Positions 41,130 to 41,822 of a stretch of 41,822 bases of DNA are shown piece after piece; position 1 is the first letter of the stretch; each line of letters opens with the position of its first letter. Location: NCBI RefSeq assembly GCF_009362785.1, contig NZ_WHNQ01000045.1, positions 1 to 41,822 of the forward strand, in the 5' to 3' direction. The stretch comes from Paraburkholderia atlantica (lineage in GTDB: Bacteria; Pseudomonadota; Gammaproteobacteria; Burkholderiales; Burkholderiaceae). The notes beneath the pieces were generated by a model. It was not told where the DNA came from, ran no database searches, and saw nothing but the letters and a program-made list of their open reading frames with translations. Position numbers and translations under genes: made by a program.

Positions 41130-41546
41130 CATTGGCGACGCGTGCAGGGGCACCGTGAACTGAACGGCCGCACCGCGCGGCGTGGATTCACCTACCCACA
41201 AGCGGCCGCCATGGGCGTCGATAATCGAGCGGCAGATTGACAGTCCCATGCCCAGGCCCGTCGCCTTCGTTGTATAGAACGCGTTGAACGCGTGCTCCGC
41301 ACCGTTCGGGCCGAAGCCCGGCCCCGAGTCGCGCACGGTCACGACCACGCCGGCACCGTCTGCCTCGCCCGTGCTGACCTGCACGTGTCGAGTCCCCTCG
41401 AGACTGCCCATCGCCTCCAATGCATTGATGATCAGGTTGAGCAGCACCTGCTGCAATTCCACCCGGTCGCCTTCAATGGACGGCAAATCTTCCGCGAGTT
41501 GCATCTCCACTCTGGCGCCACTCTTTGATATGACTCCCGGTGTCAA
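41124..41546 (-). pseudogene. Histidine kinase C-terminal remnant (ATPase domain only)
   Basis: Only the HATPase part of a two-component sensor kinase is present. Its N box is ELQQVLLNLIINALEAM, the G1 box VRDSGPGFG, and the F/G2 boxes FYTTKATGLGMGLSICRSI, then GGRLWVGE and the C-terminal end. Kinase-like sequence begins around ISKSGARVEMQLAEDLPSIEGDRV and disappears upstream of about 41540, with no phosphoacceptor His, sensor or membrane region. A TTG at 41546 can open the frame but has no ribosome site. It therefore looks like a kinase gene cut by a rearrangement or insertion. It converges on the ECF gene. Confidence 0.75.
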
Positions 41547-41721
41547 TCGGGATCGGTTTTGAACTTTGCATTCACTGTCATTTCCGATGTTTCCAAATTC
41601 CCTGAGGGCGGCGTAGCAGTAACTCTCGACGGTGGATCACGCTGATATTCGCGGGTTGGGTACCGCATTACGGTGGTCCGTCTCATGAGCCTGCCGCTGA
41701 CTTGCTTCGCAAGCCGACCTG

Positions 41722-41822
41722 ATGTCGTTGCTAAAAGAGGACGCGGGTTGCTCGAATACCGGGCTGCGCCGCTCTCAGGAAACTCTCCGCCTGCTGTATG
41801 AGTTCCATGCTTCGCGGATGTC
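41722..41822 (+). CDS. Unrecognised partial frame at the right edge
   Basis: An open frame from the ATG at 41722 to the window edge encodes MSLLKEDAGCSNTGLRRSQE followed by TLRLLYEFHASRM, with an amphipathic helical look. I recognise no family, and no clear ribosome site is present. The sequence between 41547 and 41721 is also unassigned and less GC-rich than its neighbours, containing only scattered short frames. It may belong to a mobile element that cut the kinase gene. Confidence 0.25.
   Translation, partial: MSLLKEDAGCSNTGLRRSQETLRLLYEFHASRM

Noticed and set aside
41722..41822. IstA (IS21-family) transposase start at the right edge
   Set aside because: The partial peptide does not show the usual IstA N-terminus; only a vague resemblance of 41542-41563 to IS21-like ends remains.

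Overview
The window is a GC-rich, gene-dense piece of a betaproteobacterial genome. Gene content and protein style (benABCD-benE, a NodT-type efflux operon, several polar or unusual-substrate ABC importers, uronate-type catabolism, a kup potassium transporter) fit a soil or plant-associated Burkholderiaceae such as Paraburkholderia or Caballeronia. That assignment is inference from gene content, not a database match.

Layout. (1) 1-3025, minus strand: an ISL3-type insertion sequence enters from the left edge and cuts off the ATPase gene of a basic-amino-acid (His/Arg/Lys/ornithine) ABC importer. The two permeases and the binding protein are intact, so the importer looks broken. (2) 3314-9733: a BenM/CatR-type LysR regulator diverges from benABCD plus a BenE-type transporter. 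Together these take up benzoate and convert it to catechol. Two BenM-like operators lie between them, and a 31-codon leader ORF lies ahead of benA. (3) 9746-15088, minus strand: a tightly overlapping export operon (TetR, HlyD-like adaptor, ABC ATPase, ABC-2 permease, NodT outer-membrane channel) with a palindromic operator ahead of the TetR gene. (4) 15410-22570: single genes for potassium uptake (kup), a Tat-exported lipoprotein phosphoesterase, a periplasmic trehalase and an MFS exporter.

(5) 22832-30286: a catabolic cluster of a polyamine/opine-type ABC importer, a creatinase/DoeA-like M24 hydrolase lacking the usual metal ligands, a binuclear-metal amidohydrolase and an OccR/NocR-like LysR regulator. 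Its substrate is unknown and it is the best candidate for an undescribed pathway. A decayed second copy of part of the binding-protein gene lies just after it. (6) 30543-39464: a FadR-type GntR repressor diverges from a sugar-acid operon: zinc dehydrogenase, short mannitol-dehydrogenase-family reductase, MFS transporter, UxaA-type dehydratase, FMN 2-hydroxyacid dehydrogenase and FAD-linked oxidase. The order fits oxidation of an aldonate such as L-galactonate to tagaturonate, reduction to altronate and dehydration to KDG. Two 19-bp operators exactly 40 bp apart sit in the divergent promoter. (7) 39597-41822: DUF4142 protein, small cupredoxin and ECF sigma factor, then a convergent histidine-kinase remnant that loses its homology near 41540. 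The right edge holds unrecognised sequence.

I saw no rRNA, tRNA or CRISPR array. The long Arg/His-rich reading frames opposite real genes were treated as shadows.
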